Translations under genes and position numbers: made by a program
Part shown: one piece after another, positions 16,874 to 25,692 of the stretch
How positions within the stretch are numbered: position 1 is the first letter of the stretch
How the letters are laid out: every line of letters begins with the position of its first letter
The notes under the pieces: model-generated
Told to the model about the DNA's origin: nothing
The model's input: the letters and a program-made list of their open reading frames with translations, nothing else
Databases searched by the model: none
Source of the DNA: Kitasatospora sp. NBC_00374
Lineage (GTDB): Bacteria; Actinomycetota; Actinomycetes; Streptomycetales; Streptomycetaceae
Direction: 5' to 3'
Assembly: GCF_041434935.1 (NCBI RefSeq)
Contig: NZ_CP107964.1
Span: 6,493,001-6,557,000, forward strand
Length of the DNA stretch: 64,000 nt

Positions 16874-17221
16874 GAGGGCCTCCTGGGTCAACGGCCGGAC
16901 GGGGACGGGTCGTTGACCGATCGTAGTGACGCCGTCACGTGCCCGGCCGGCTTCGGTCGCAGTTCGCGGTCCGGGCCGGAGCGAGCCCCGCGGGGACGGA
17001 GCCCGGCGTGCGCGGGCGGGCGCCACGGCCCGCTCAGGCGTCCCGCCGTAGGACTTGCAGAGGTCTCGTACCTCGATCACGCCGGCCTCCCTGGCTGGTT
17101 GGTGATCCGAGTCAACCGGGGCGGCGGGCCCGGCGGATCCCGCCCGCGAGGGGATCCCCTCCCTGCCTCCTCCCTCCCGAGAGGGAGCCGCCGGACAGCC
17201 CTGAGCTGGCACGATGGACGG
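16874..17221. other. Intergenic region with ABC-ATPase stub
   Basis: The 348 bases between the hypothetical gene and the histidine kinase hold the ABC-ATPase stub (17042-17080) and, on its right, the divergent promoter region of the kinase. The part 16880-17040 has no other recognisable coding or structural signal. Confidence 0.6.
17042..17080 (-). pseudogene. Stub of an ABC-transporter ATPase gene (N-terminus only)
   Basis: Reading leftward from a GTG at 17080, with AGGGAGG upstream at ideal spacing, the codons give VIEVRDLCKSYGG, the exact opening of DrrA/CcmA-type ABC ATPases. The similarity then stops: no Walker A follows, and the frame runs as meaningless Arg/Pro/Ala-rich sequence into the next gene. 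It looks like a deletion that kept the ribosome site and 13 codons. The divergent kinase/regulator pair at 17222-19032 is of the type normally paired with such an exporter. Confidence 0.6.
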
Positions 17222-18376
17222 GTGCCCCGAATCCTCGCCCCGTTCCTGCAGTCCGTCACCTACGCGCGCTGGCTGCACCTGCTGATCGGCACGGTGTTCG
17301 CGGGGGTGGTGCTGGTGGTCTACCCCGGCATCGAGGGCGGCTCGCCGGTGCACACGCTGACGGCGGCCGCGGTGGTGGACACCGTGCTGCTCTGCCTCGC
17401 GGCGCTGATCCCGGCCACCCGCCGGGCCGAGGGCGTCCAGGCACGACTGCTGCTGGTGCCCGCGCGGGAGGAGAGCATCGGCGCCGCCCCGTCCGCGAGT
17501 TGGGCCGACCGGTGGCGGACGGCCTGCTGGCTGGTCGCCCGGGTCGGCCTCGGCACGGCGGTCGGTCTGGTCTCGGTGCGGGGGGCGATGCTGGCCGTCG
17601 ACCTGGCCCGGGAGCCCCTGGCCGGCGCCCGCCCGTTGCTCGCGCCGGTCGTGCTGCTCGTGATCGGCTGGTCGGTGGTGCTCGTCGGACGGCTTCAACT
17701 GCGGCTCGCTCAGGGCCTGCTGGGCCCCTCCCGGGCCGAGCGGCTGGCCGCGGCCGAGCTGCGCGCCGAACGGCTGCTGGAGCGCAACCGGCTGGCCCGC
17801 GAACTGCACGACTCGATCGGCCACGCGCTCACCGTGACGGTGCTCCAGGCGGGCGCGGCCCGCGAGGTGGCCGACCCGGCGTTCCGCGACCGGGCCCTGG
17901 AGGTCATCGAGTCGACGGGCCGGCAGGCCATGGAGGACCTGGAACGGACCCTGGTCCTGCTGCGCGAGAGCCCCGACGGGGCGGCCGTCGAACGGCCCGG
18001 ACTGGACCAGGTCCCGGCGCTGCTGGCCACCGCCCGGGCGGCCGGCAGCCCGGTCGAGGACACCATCGAGGCCCGCGCCGAGCACCTGCCCGGCGTGCTG
18101 TCCCGCGAGGCGTACCGGATCGTCCAGGAGAGCGTCACCAACGCCCTCAAGTACGCGCCGGGGGTGCCGATCCGGGTCGTGGCGCGGATCGCCGGCGGCG
18201 CGCTGGAGCTGCACTGTGCCAACGGCGTGCCGGGCGAGCCGCGGCGCCGGCCGGGCGGCAAGGGCCTGCGCGGCATCCGCGAGCGGGCCGTGCTGCTCGG
18301 CGGCGAGGCCAGCACGGGCATGGACGGGTCCGACTGGGTGGTGCGGGTACGGCTGCCCCTACGCTTGGCCGCGTGA
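17222..18376 (+). CDS. Two-component sensor histidine kinase, NarL/DesK type
   Basis: A 384-aa membrane kinase. Hydrophobic segments lie at about residues 15-35, 40-60, 100-120 and 140-160; the HisKA_3 dimerisation box follows with phospho-acceptor His196 in RNRLARELHDSIGHAL. The ATPase domain has the N box EAYRIVQESVTNALKYA and a glycine box KGLRGIRERAVLLGG. It starts at a GTG and its stop overlaps the response regulator start (GTGA). Kinases of this type usually control a neighbouring ABC exporter, here lost apart from a stub. Confidence 0.9.
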   Translation: MPRILAPFLQSVTYARWLHLLIGTVFAGVVLVVYPGIEGGSPVHTLTAAAVVDTVLLCLAALIPATRRAEGVQARLLLVPAREESIGAAPSASWADRWRTACWLVARVGLGTAVGLVSVRGAMLAVDLAREPLAGARPLLAPVVLLVIGWSVVLVGRLQLRLAQGLLGPSRAERLAAAELRAERLLERNRLARELHDSIGHALTVTVLQAGAAREVADPAFRDRALEVIESTGRQAMEDLERTLVLLRESPDGAAVERPGLDQVPALLATARAAGSPVEDTIEARAEHLPGVLSREAYRIVQESVTNALKYAPGVPIRVVARIAGGALELHCANGVPGEPRRRPGGKGLRGIRERAVLLGGEASTGMDGSDWVVRVRLPLRLAA

Positions 18377-19032
18377 CGATGACCGACATTCTGCTGGCCG
18401 ACGACGAGGAGCTGGTCCGGGCCGGACTGAGGGCCGTCCTGGAGGCCCAGGGCGACCTGCGGGTGGTCGGCGAGGCCTCGGACGGTGCCGAGGCGCTGAC
18501 GCTGGCCCGGTCGCTGCGGCCGCAGGTGGTGCTGATGGACGTCCGGATGCCCGAGGTCGACGGGCTGGCCGCCACCCGGTCGATCCTCGCCGGCTGCGTA
18601 CCGCCGCCGAAGATCCTCGTCGTCACCACCTTCGAGAACGACGACTACGTCTACGAGGCGCTGCGCGCCGGCGCGGACGGCTTCCTGCTCAAGCGGGCCC
18701 GCCCGGCCGAGATCGTCCAGGCCGTCCGGCTGGTGGCGGCGGGGGAGTCACTGCTCTTCCCGGCCGCCATCCGGAGTCTCGCGACGCGCCGGGCCAACAG
18801 CCCCGCGCGGGCCGCGATGGCCCGGGCGGGCCTGACCGGGCGCGAGGCCGAGGTGCTGCGGCTGATGGCCCGCGGCCTGTCCAACACCGAGGTCGCCGAA
18901 CAGCTCTTCCTCGGCGTGCAGACCGTCAAGACCCATGTCAGCAGCCTGCTCGGCAAGCTCGGCGCCCGGGACCGCACCCAGGCCGTGATCGCCGCCTACG
19001 AGTCGGGCTTCGTCGCTCCGGACCAGGGCTGA
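18373..19032 (+). CDS. LuxR/NarL-family response regulator
   Basis: A 219-aa DNA-binding regulator. The receiver domain occupies residues 1-120 with acidic pocket DDEE near the start and phospho-acceptor Asp56 (VVLMDVRMPEVDG). The C-terminal LuxR helix-turn-helix is clear (LTGREAEVLRLMARGLSNTEVAEQL, VQTVKTHVSSLLGKLGARDRTQAV). The GTG start overlaps the kinase stop; an ATG at 18379 is an alternative two codons in. It converges on modC with a 9-base gap. Confidence 0.92.
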   Translation: MTMTDILLADDEELVRAGLRAVLEAQGDLRVVGEASDGAEALTLARSLRPQVVLMDVRMPEVDGLAATRSILAGCVPPPKILVVTTFENDDYVYEALRAGADGFLLKRARPAEIVQAVRLVAAGESLLFPAAIRSLATRRANSPARAAMARAGLTGREAEVLRLMARGLSNTEVAEQLFLGVQTVKTHVSSLLGKLGARDRTQAVIAAYESGFVAPDQG

Positions 19033-19041
19033 GGCCGGGCA

Positions 19042-20106
19042 CTACGCAGGGTAGGCGTGGGTCTGGGCCGCCTTGACGGTCGCCCAGACCGTGCTGCCCG
19101 GGGCGAGGTCGAGTTCGGCGACGGCGGCCGGCGTGAGGTCGGCGGCCAGCGGGAGCGCGCCGGTGAGGTCGACCCGGACCTGGTCGCCGTGCAGGTCGAG
19201 ACCGGCCACGGTGAGCTGCCAGAGGTTGCGGGCGCTGGAGTCGGGCCGTTCGCGGTGCAGGGTGACGGCGGACGGCGGGAAGGCGACGAACGCCTCGCCG
19301 GTGAGGTCCTCGGTGGTGACCAGGACCGGTCCGCCGTCGGCGAGTTCGACCCGGTGGCCGTCGGCGGCGCCGCGGTAGAGGTTGAGGCCGACCAGCCGGG
19401 CGATGTAGTCGGTGCGCGGGCGCCGGGCGATCTCGGCGGGAGTGCCGGCCTGCACCTGGCGGCCGTCCTCGATCACCACCAGCCGGTCGGCCAGCACCAT
19501 CGCGTCCAGCGGGTCGTGCGTGACCAGGACCGCCACCGCGTCGAACGCGGCCAGGTGGCGGCGCAGCTGGGAGCGGATCTCCAGCCTGGTCCGGGCGTCC
19601 AGGGCGGCCAGCGGCTCGTCGAGCAGCAGCAGCCGGGGACGGACGGCCAGTGCGCGGGCCAGCGCGACCCGCTGGGCCTGACCGCCGGAGAGGCTGCGGG
19701 GCCGGACGGCGGCGTGCTCGGCCAGGCCCATCCGCTCCAGCCAGGGCCGGGCCTCGGCCCGGGCGGCGGCCTTGCGCAGACCGTGGCAGCGCAGACCGAA
19801 GGCGACGTTGTCGAGGGCGCTGAGGTGGGGGAAGAGCAGGTAGTCCTGGAAGACCACGCCGACCGGGCGCTCCTCGGCCGGGGTGTGCAGCCCGGTGCCC
19901 GGCTCCTCCAGGGTGACGCCGTCCAGCCGGAGGTGACCGGCGGTCAGCGGGAGCAGGCCGGCCAGGGCGCGCAGTGCGGTGGACTTGCCGGCGCCGTTCG
20001 GCCCGAGCAGGGCGACCACCTCGCCGGGGGCGGCGGTGAGGTGCAGGTCGAGGGTGAACGCGGCGCGGTCCACCCGCAGGTGTGCGTCGAGGGCGGGCGG
20101 CGTCAT
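19042..20106 (-). CDS. modC: Molybdate ABC transporter ATP-binding protein
   Basis: A 354-aa cytoplasmic ATPase. Walker A GPNGAGKS is at residues 35-42, the Q-loop VVFQDYLLFPHLSA near 85, the signature LSGGQ at 139-143 and Walker B LLLLDEP at 159-165. A C-terminal TOBE/MopI-like region begins near residue 290. As in ModC of other bacteria it powers molybdate import with ModA and ModB. It lies 88 bases after modB, with AGGAG before its ATG, so it is probably in the same operon. Confidence 0.88.
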   Translation of the reverse strand: MTPPALDAHLRVDRAAFTLDLHLTAAPGEVVALLGPNGAGKSTALRALAGLLPLTAGHLRLDGVTLEEPGTGLHTPAEERPVGVVFQDYLLFPHLSALDNVAFGLRCHGLRKAAARAEARPWLERMGLAEHAAVRPRSLSGGQAQRVALARALAVRPRLLLLDEPLAALDARTRLEIRSQLRRHLAAFDAVAVLVTHDPLDAMVLADRLVVIEDGRQVQAGTPAEIARRPRTDYIARLVGLNLYRGAADGHRVELADGGPVLVTTEDLTGEAFVAFPPSAVTLHRERPDSSARNLWQLTVAGLDLHGDQVRVDLTGALPLAADLTPAAVAELDLAPGSTVWATVKAAQTHAYPA

Positions 20107-20194
20107 GGTGCTGGCTCCTGGGGAGGGGGCGACGGGCGGGCGAACTCCCCGCCGGATCTCCCGCCCGTCCGGCGGGCAGCCGGGTGGCGCCGGC

Positions 20195-21031
20195 TCACGG
20201 GGTCGACAGCCAGCGCTCGCGCAGTCCGGCGAGGACCGCGATGGACACCGCGAGCAGCACCAGGCTGAGCGCGATCGCCGCCTCGGGGTCTCGCTCCATG
20301 GCGAGGTAGACGGCGAGCGGCATGGTCTGGGTGCGGCCGGGGAAGTTGCCGGCGAAGGTGATGGTGGCGCCGAACTCGCCGAGCGCGCGGGCCCAGGCGA
20401 GCACCGCGCCGGCGCCGATGCCGGGGGCGACCAGCGGCAGCGTCACCCGGCGGAACGCGGTCAGCCGGGAGGCGCCGAGGGTGGCCGCCGCCTCCTCGTA
20501 CCGGGGATCGGCGGCGCGCAGCGCGCCCTCCACGCTGATCACCAGGAAGGGCATCGCGACGAAGGCCTCGGCGATCACCACACCGGTGGTGGTGAACGGC
20601 AGGGTGAGGCCGAAGGCCGAGTCCAGCCAGCGGCCGACGATGCCGTTGCGGCCGAGTACCAGCAGCAGCGCCACGCCGCCGACCACCGGGGGCAGCACGA
20701 GGGGCAGGGTCACCAGCGCGCGGGCGATCCGCCGGCCCGGGATCTCGGTACGGGCAAGCAGCCAGGCCAGCGGCACGCCGAGGACCAGCGAGATGGCGGT
20801 GGCGGAGGTCGCGCAGATCAGCGAGAGCCGCAGCGCCTCCCAGACCTCGGTGCTGGCGAGCTGTTCGGGCAGCGCGCTCCAGGGCGCCCGGATCAGCAGC
20901 CCGACCAGCGGCAGGACCAGGAAGGCCAGGCCGAGCAGGGCGGGCAGCAGCAGGGCGTACGGGATCCGGCGGGCGCGCCGGCGGCGGGTGGCCGCCGGCG
21001 CGCCGTCGGTGGGCGGTGCGGCCCGGCTCAC
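20195..21031 (-). CDS. modB: Molybdate ABC transporter permease
   Basis: A 278-aa inner-membrane permease with about six helices. The EAA loop reads YEEAAATLGASRLTAFRRVTLPL, and PLVLPPVVGGVALLLVLGRNG is a ModB/CysT-type signature. Its GTG start (VSRAAPPTDG) overlaps the modA stop as GTGA, so the two are coupled. It forms the transmembrane channel for molybdate delivered by ModA. Confidence 0.9.
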   Translation of the reverse strand: MSRAAPPTDGAPAATRRRRARRIPYALLLPALLGLAFLVLPLVGLLIRAPWSALPEQLASTEVWEALRLSLICATSATAISLVLGVPLAWLLARTEIPGRRIARALVTLPLVLPPVVGGVALLLVLGRNGIVGRWLDSAFGLTLPFTTTGVVIAEAFVAMPFLVISVEGALRAADPRYEEAAATLGASRLTAFRRVTLPLVAPGIGAGAVLAWARALGEFGATITFAGNFPGRTQTMPLAVYLAMERDPEAAIALSLVLLAVSIAVLAGLRERWLSTP

Positions 21032-21843
21032 GGGGTCTGGAAGCCCGCGGCGGTCAGGACCTGCTTGGCCTCGTCCGACTGGATGTAGGCCACGAACGCG
21101 GCGGCGGCCGAGGCGTTGGGAGCCTTGGTCAGCGCGGCGATCGGGTAGTCGTTCACGGCCTTCGCGGCCTCGGGGAAGTCCACGCCGTCGATCTTCGCAG
21201 TGTCGGCCCTGACATCGGTCCTGTACACGAGCGAGGCGTCCACCTCGCCCAGCTCGACCTTGGTGAGGGCGCCCTTGACGTCCTGCTCCAGGGTGACCGG
21301 CGTCAGGTTGACGCCGCCGGCCGCGAGGGCGGTGACGGCGGCCGAGCCGCACGGCACCTCCTTGGCGCACAGCGCGACCTTGACGCCGGTGAGGTCGGCC
21401 AGACCGCTGATGTGCTTCGGGTTGCCCTTGGGGACGGCGATCGCCAGCGTGTTGCGGACGAAGACCTTGGAGGTCTCCGCGCCCCTGGCGTCGACGACCG
21501 TCTTCATGGTGGCCGGGCTGGCGGCGGCGAACACGTCGGCCGGGGCACCGGAGTTGATGCTCTGGGCCAGTGCGGAGCTGCCGGCGAAGTTGAACGTCAC
21601 CTTGGTGCCGGGGTTGGCGGTCTCGAACTTCTTGCCGAGCTCGGTGAAGGACTCCTTGAGCGAGGCGGCGGCGAAGACCGTGATCGCGCCGGTGGCCTTG
21701 GGGGCGGCTGCGGAGGAGCCGGCGCCGGCCGGGGAGGACGAGGCGGCCGGGGTGGCGGCGTCGCTGCCGCAGGCGGTGAGGCCGGCGGCGAGGGCCAGCA
21801 CGGAGGCGGCGGCGAGCGCGGTGCGACGTCTGATGGAGCTCAT
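21028..21843 (-). CDS. modA: Molybdate-binding lipoprotein ModA
   Basis: A 271-aa extracytoplasmic binding protein. The lipoprotein signal ends at lipobox LTAC. After an Ala/Ser/Pro linker the mature domain opens ITVFAAASLKESFTELGKKF, the hallmark of ModA, with NFAGSSALAQSINSGAPADVFAAAS supplying oxyanion-binding serines. Its ATG follows GAAGGGGAA. It heads the modABC operon; a repeated TCGCA/TGCGA element lies in the promoter region upstream. Confidence 0.93.
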   Translation of the reverse strand: MSSIRRRTALAAASVLALAAGLTACGSDAATPAASSSPAGAGSSAAAPKATGAITVFAAASLKESFTELGKKFETANPGTKVTFNFAGSSALAQSINSGAPADVFAAASPATMKTVVDARGAETSKVFVRNTLAIAVPKGNPKHISGLADLTGVKVALCAKEVPCGSAAVTALAAGGVNLTPVTLEQDVKGALTKVELGEVDASLVYRTDVRADTAKIDGVDFPEAAKAVNDYPIAALTKAPNASAAAAFVAYIQSDEAKQVLTAAGFQTP

Positions 21844-21907
21844 GGGATTTCCCCTTCTGCCGCGCCGGTGACAGGCGCGGGGGTGCGGCGGCAACGCTGA
21901 TCATACT

Positions 21908-21985
21908 GTCGCAAATGCGGCCGAAAAATCCCCTGTTTCATCGCACAGGCCAGTCGGCCGGTGCCCGGATGATCGCATGTGCGAT
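21908..21985. promoter_or_regulatory. Repeated TCGCA-NN-TGCGA element upstream of modABC
   Basis: GTCGCA-aa-TGCGGC (21908-21921) and ATCGCA-tg-TGCGAT (21972-21985, perfect) are two copies of one inverted repeat 64 bases apart, with a lone ATCGCA half-site at 21940-21945 between them. All lie in the divergent region between modA and the RNA ligase gene. A molybdate-responsive operator is the simplest idea, but no regulator gene is nearby. Confidence 0.45.
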
Positions 21986-22086
21986 AGCTCAACCGGAAAA
22001 TCCCTGGCCGCGGCGGGTGCCCGGCGGCGAGAGTGTCCGGACGGCGCGGCCGAGGGGGCGGCGCGACAGGGGAGGAGTACCCCGGG

Positions 22087-23154
22087 ATGTCGACCTTGCG
22101 GGTCACCGCCGAGCGGCTGACCATCCATGAGCACCCGAACGCCGACGCGCTGGAGCTGGCCCAGGTCGGGCTCTACCGGGCGGTGGTCGCCAAGGGCGCG
22201 TTCCGTACCGGGGACCTCGCGGTCTACATCCCGGAGCAGGCCGTCCTGCCGGCCGCGCTGATCGAGGAGCTGGGCCTGACCGGCCGGCTGGCCGGCGGGA
22301 ACGCGGACCGGGTCAAGGCCGTCCGGCTGCGCGGCGAGCTCTCCCAGGGCATCGTCTGCCGCCCGCGCGCGGTGACCGACACCGAGCTGGCGCGGGCGGC
22401 CGAGACCGGCGGGGACTTCGCCGAGCTGCTCGGGATCGTGAAGTGGGCGCCGCCGATCCCGACCGCGATGAACGGCGAGGTGGAGGCCGCGCCGGACCTG
22501 CTGCCCTGGGTGGACATCGAGAACCTCAAGCGCTTCCCCGACGTCTTCGAGCCCGGCGAGCCGGTCGTCGTCACCGAGAAGCTGCACGGCAGCTGCTGCC
22601 TGCTGACCTTCCACGCGGACGGCGGACGGGTGCAGGTCTCCTCCAAGGGCATCGGCGCGCAGGGCCTAGCGCTCAAGGAGGACGGGCGCAACCTGTACTG
22701 GCGCGCGGTGCGCGCGCACCGGGTCGCCGAGGTGGCGGCCCGGCTGGCCGAGCGGCTCGGGGCGAGCCGGGTGGGCATCTTCGGCGAGGTCTTCGGCGCC
22801 GGGGTGCAGGACCTGGGGTACGGCGCGGTCGGCGGCAGCGAGCTGCCCGGATACGCGGCCTTCGACGTCTGCGCGCTGGTCGACGGGCAGACGGTCTGGC
22901 TGGACGCGGCCGAACTGCTCGCGGGCGAGCTGCCGTTGGTGCCGCAGCTGTGGACCGGACCGTTCGAGGCCGGGCGGGTGCTGGAGCTGGCCGAGGGGCG
23001 GGAGACGGTGTCCGGCCGGGCGCTGCACATCCGCGAGGGCGTGGTGGTGCGGCCGGTCGCCGAGCGGTACAGCCCGGTGCTGGGCGGCCGGGCGATCGCC
23101 AAGGTGGTCGGCGGGGCGTACCTGACCCGCAAGGGCGGCACCGAGTTCGAGTAG
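22087..23154 (+). CDS. ATP-dependent RNA ligase, Rnl5 (DraRnl) family
   Basis: A 355-aa nucleotidyltransferase that seals RNA ends. The N-terminal OB-like module (MSTLRVTAERLTIHEHPNAD; GDLAVYIPEQAVLP) and the central ligase domain match the Deinococcus DraRnl/TIGR02306 family, which repairs nicks with 3'-OH RNA ends. The adenylation motif KLHG places the nucleophile at Lys165; other visible elements are GIFGEVFGAGVQDLGYG (motif III-like), EGVVVRP (motif IV) and AIAKVV (motif V). ATG with GGAGGAG upstream. It stands alone, divergent from modA. Confidence 0.87.
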   Translation: MSTLRVTAERLTIHEHPNADALELAQVGLYRAVVAKGAFRTGDLAVYIPEQAVLPAALIEELGLTGRLAGGNADRVKAVRLRGELSQGIVCRPRAVTDTELARAAETGGDFAELLGIVKWAPPIPTAMNGEVEAAPDLLPWVDIENLKRFPDVFEPGEPVVVTEKLHGSCCLLTFHADGGRVQVSSKGIGAQGLALKEDGRNLYWRAVRAHRVAEVAARLAERLGASRVGIFGEVFGAGVQDLGYGAVGGSELPGYAAFDVCALVDGQTVWLDAAELLAGELPLVPQLWTGPFEAGRVLELAEGRETVSGRALHIREGVVVRPVAERYSPVLGGRAIAKVVGGAYLTRKGGTEFE

Positions 23155-23253
23155 TCGCGGGCAACGGGCGTGCACCTTTGCCCTCTTATGTGGTGACGGA
23201 CCCTCGGCTAGCGTGGTGCGGATACGTACATCCGTTCCCCACTCGGAGGTGTC

Positions 23254-24603
23254 ATGCCGGCCACCCGGACCCCGGGCCCGACCGGGCTCCCGCTCCTCGG
23301 GTCGCTGCTCGACCTGAAGCGGGACCCGCTCCAGGCCTACCTGGACGCGCGGCGCGACCACGGAGACGTGGTCCGCTTCGTCGCCGGCCCGCCGGGGCTG
23401 CGGGGCGAGTTCCACATGGTCTTCTCCCCGGAGGGCGCACAGCAGGTGCTGGCCACCCAGGCGGCCAACTTCCGCAAGGAGAACGTCTTCTACGAGGAGA
23501 TCCGGCAGACCTTCGGCAACGGCCTGCTGACCTCCCAGGACACCGACTACCAGCGCCAGCGCCGGCTGGTCCAGCCGCTGTTCACCCGGCGCCGGGTGGA
23601 CGGCTACGCCGAGGCGGTCGGCATCGAGGCCGAGGCCCTCGCGGAGCGCTGGGCCCGGGTGCCCGGCGGTGTGGTGGACGCCGCCGACGAGATGTCGCGC
23701 TTCGCGCTGCGGGCCGTCGCCCGGATCCTGTTCGGCGCGGACGTCGAGGCGGCCATCGACGTGGTCCGCACCCGGTTCCCCGTCCTCGGGCGCTACGTCC
23801 GCGCGCGCGGCGTCTCCCCGCTGCGGCTGCCGCGCAGCTGGCCCACCCCCGGCAACCGCGAGGCCCGGGCCGCCGAGCACGCGCTGTACCGGGTCTGCGA
23901 CGAGATCATCGCCCGTCGGGCCGGACGGAGCTCCGACGACCTGCTCGGCCTGCTCGCCGACGCGCGGGGCGAGGACGGCGAGGCGCTCGACGCCACCGAG
24001 CTGCGCGAGCAGGTCCTGATCTTCCTGCTCGCGGGTCACGAGACCACCGCGACCTCGCTCACCTTCGCCCTGCACCTGCTCGGCCGGCATCCCGAGCAGC
24101 AGGCCCGCGCCCGGGCCGAGGCGCTCGCCGTCCTCGGCGACGGCCGGGCGCCCCGCGCCGAGGACCTCGCCGCCCTGCCCTACCTCACCCAGGTCCTCAA
24201 GGAGGCCATGCGGCTCTACCCCGCGGCGCCGGTGATCGGCCGGCGCGCGGCCGCGGACTGCACCGTCGACGGCGTACCGATACCGGCCGGCGCCGACGTC
24301 CTGGTCGCCCCCTACGTCACCCACCGGCACCCCGAGCACTGGTCGGACCCGGAGCGCTTCGACCCGGAGCGCTTCACCCCGGAACGGGAGGCGGCCCGGC
24401 ACCGCTACGCCTGGTTCCCGTTCGGCGGCGGGCCGCGGGCCTGCATCGGCCAGCACTTCTCCATGCTGGAGTCCGTCCTCGGTCTCGCGGCGCTGCTCTG
24501 CCGCTTCGAGGTGGCCGCGGTGGACACCGATGTCCGGCTCTCGCACGGGATCACCCTGAGGGTGGAGGGCCAGGTCAGGATCGCCCTGACCGCCGCCAAG
24601 TAG
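23254..24603 (+). CDS. Cytochrome P450
   Basis: A 449-aa soluble-type P450. Oxygen-binding I helix LLAGHETTATSLTF, K-helix ExxR with Glu317 and Arg320 (KEAMRLYP), and haem loop FGGGPRACIGQHF with Cys397. The N-terminal GPTGLPLLGSLLDLKRDPL and overall length resemble the CYP102/CYP4-like bacterial class rather than the short CYP105 type. A rho-independent terminator follows directly, so it is probably monocistronic although it precedes a conservon. Substrate unknown. Confidence 0.92.
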   Translation: MPATRTPGPTGLPLLGSLLDLKRDPLQAYLDARRDHGDVVRFVAGPPGLRGEFHMVFSPEGAQQVLATQAANFRKENVFYEEIRQTFGNGLLTSQDTDYQRQRRLVQPLFTRRRVDGYAEAVGIEAEALAERWARVPGGVVDAADEMSRFALRAVARILFGADVEAAIDVVRTRFPVLGRYVRARGVSPLRLPRSWPTPGNREARAAEHALYRVCDEIIARRAGRSSDDLLGLLADARGEDGEALDATELREQVLIFLLAGHETTATSLTFALHLLGRHPEQQARARAEALAVLGDGRAPRAEDLAALPYLTQVLKEAMRLYPAAPVIGRRAAADCTVDGVPIPAGADVLVAPYVTHRHPEHWSDPERFDPERFTPEREAARHRYAWFPFGGGPRACIGQHFSMLESVLGLAALLCRFEVAAVDTDVRLSHGITLRVEGQVRIALTAAK

Positions 24604-24610
24604 TGCGCTC

Positions 24611-24644
24611 GGGGCGTACGGGATCTCTCCCGTGCGCCCCTTTT
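24611..24644 (+). terminator. Rho-independent terminator of the P450 gene
   Basis: GGGGCGTACGGGA (24611-24623) pairs with TCCCGTGCGCCCC (24628-24640), with one G-U wobble and a TCTC loop, followed by TTTT. It starts 8 bases after the P450 stop. Confidence 0.85.
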
Positions 24645-24846
24645 GCGCGGCCATATGTCCGCCATGTGACGGTATGTCAGATGGCGGTCGGCCATAGAGG
24701 GGCACCATTCGAGCACATCCGACCCTTGGGGTGGGCGGCTTTTCACATCTTCGGGTGACCATCCGCGGACGCTCGGTAGCGTCCAGCGCATCCGAGAACG
24801 AGAGCGCACATGCGGAAGGCATATGCCGAACCGCACGGAGGCCCCG

Positions 24847-25644
24847 ATGGGAACGATCGACCACCTGAGTTTCGGCTGGCTCACCCCGACCCTCTCCTAC
24901 CTGATGGCCTGCATCGGAGCCGCACTCGGCCTGCGCTGCACCCTGCGGGCCCTGTCCGCCACCGGCCCCTCGCGCCGCAACTGGCTGCTCACCGCCGCCG
25001 CCGCGATCGGCACCGGGATCTGGACCATGCACTTCGTCGCCATGTTCGGCTTCTCCGTGGACGGCACCGAACTGCGCTACCAGGTGCCGCTCACCCTCCT
25101 CAGCCTGCTGGTCGCCGTGCTCGTGGTCGGCCTCGGCGTCTTCGTGGTCGGCCACGGCGCCCACCGCGGGCGCAGCCTGCTGATCGGCGGCTGCGTCACC
25201 GGCCTCGGCGTCGCGGCCATGCACTACCTCGGCATGGCCGCGGTCCGGATGCACGGCACCCTCTCCTACACCCCGGGGGCGGTCGCCCTCTCCGTCGTCA
25301 TCGCGATCGCCGCCGCCACCGCCGCCCTCTGGGCCGCCGTCACCATCCGCACCCTGCCCGCGGCCGGTGGCGCCGCCCTGGTCATGGGCCTCGCGGTGAG
25401 CTCCATGCACTACACCGGCATGGCAGCCGTGCACGTCCACCTGGACCCGGCCCGCACCGGTCTCGACGGCGCCACCCCGATGCAGTTCATCTTCCCGCTC
25501 GCGGTCGGGCTCGGCTCCTTCCTCTTCCTCACCTCCGCCTTCGTCGCCCTCTCCCCGAGCGCTCAGGAACGGGCCGCCTACCGCGAGGCCGGTGAACTCC
25601 CCGTCGAGGACCTGCACCCCACCGCACTGGACCGCGCCGCCTGA
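24847..25644 (+). CDS. MHYT-domain integral membrane sensor
   Basis: A 265-aa membrane protein with about seven hydrophobic helices. Three copies of the MHYT signature are visible (MHFVAMFGF, MHYLGMAAVRM, MHYTGMAAVHV); the paired Met and His residues near the outer face are thought to bind copper and sense diatomic gases. No enzymatic output domain is attached. The ATG at 24847 has GGAGG upstream; an in-frame ATG at 24823 is possible. It ends 48 bases before the conservon kinase and is probably co-transcribed, suggesting it feeds that system. Confidence 0.85.
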   Translation: MGTIDHLSFGWLTPTLSYLMACIGAALGLRCTLRALSATGPSRRNWLLTAAAAIGTGIWTMHFVAMFGFSVDGTELRYQVPLTLLSLLVAVLVVGLGVFVVGHGAHRGRSLLIGGCVTGLGVAAMHYLGMAAVRMHGTLSYTPGAVALSVVIAIAAATAALWAAVTIRTLPAAGGAALVMGLAVSSMHYTGMAAVHVHLDPARTGLDGATPMQFIFPLAVGLGSFLFLTSAFVALSPSAQERAAYREAGELPVEDLHPTALDRAA

Positions 25645-25692
25645 GCCGGTCCGGCCCGGCACCCCACGCCCACACCCGAAAGGCAGCCACCC

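Noticed and set aside
24659..24687. CCGCCAT/ATGGCGG inverted repeat before the MHYT gene
   Set aside because: Possible operator, but spacing and position relative to a promoter are unclear and no regulator is adjacent.
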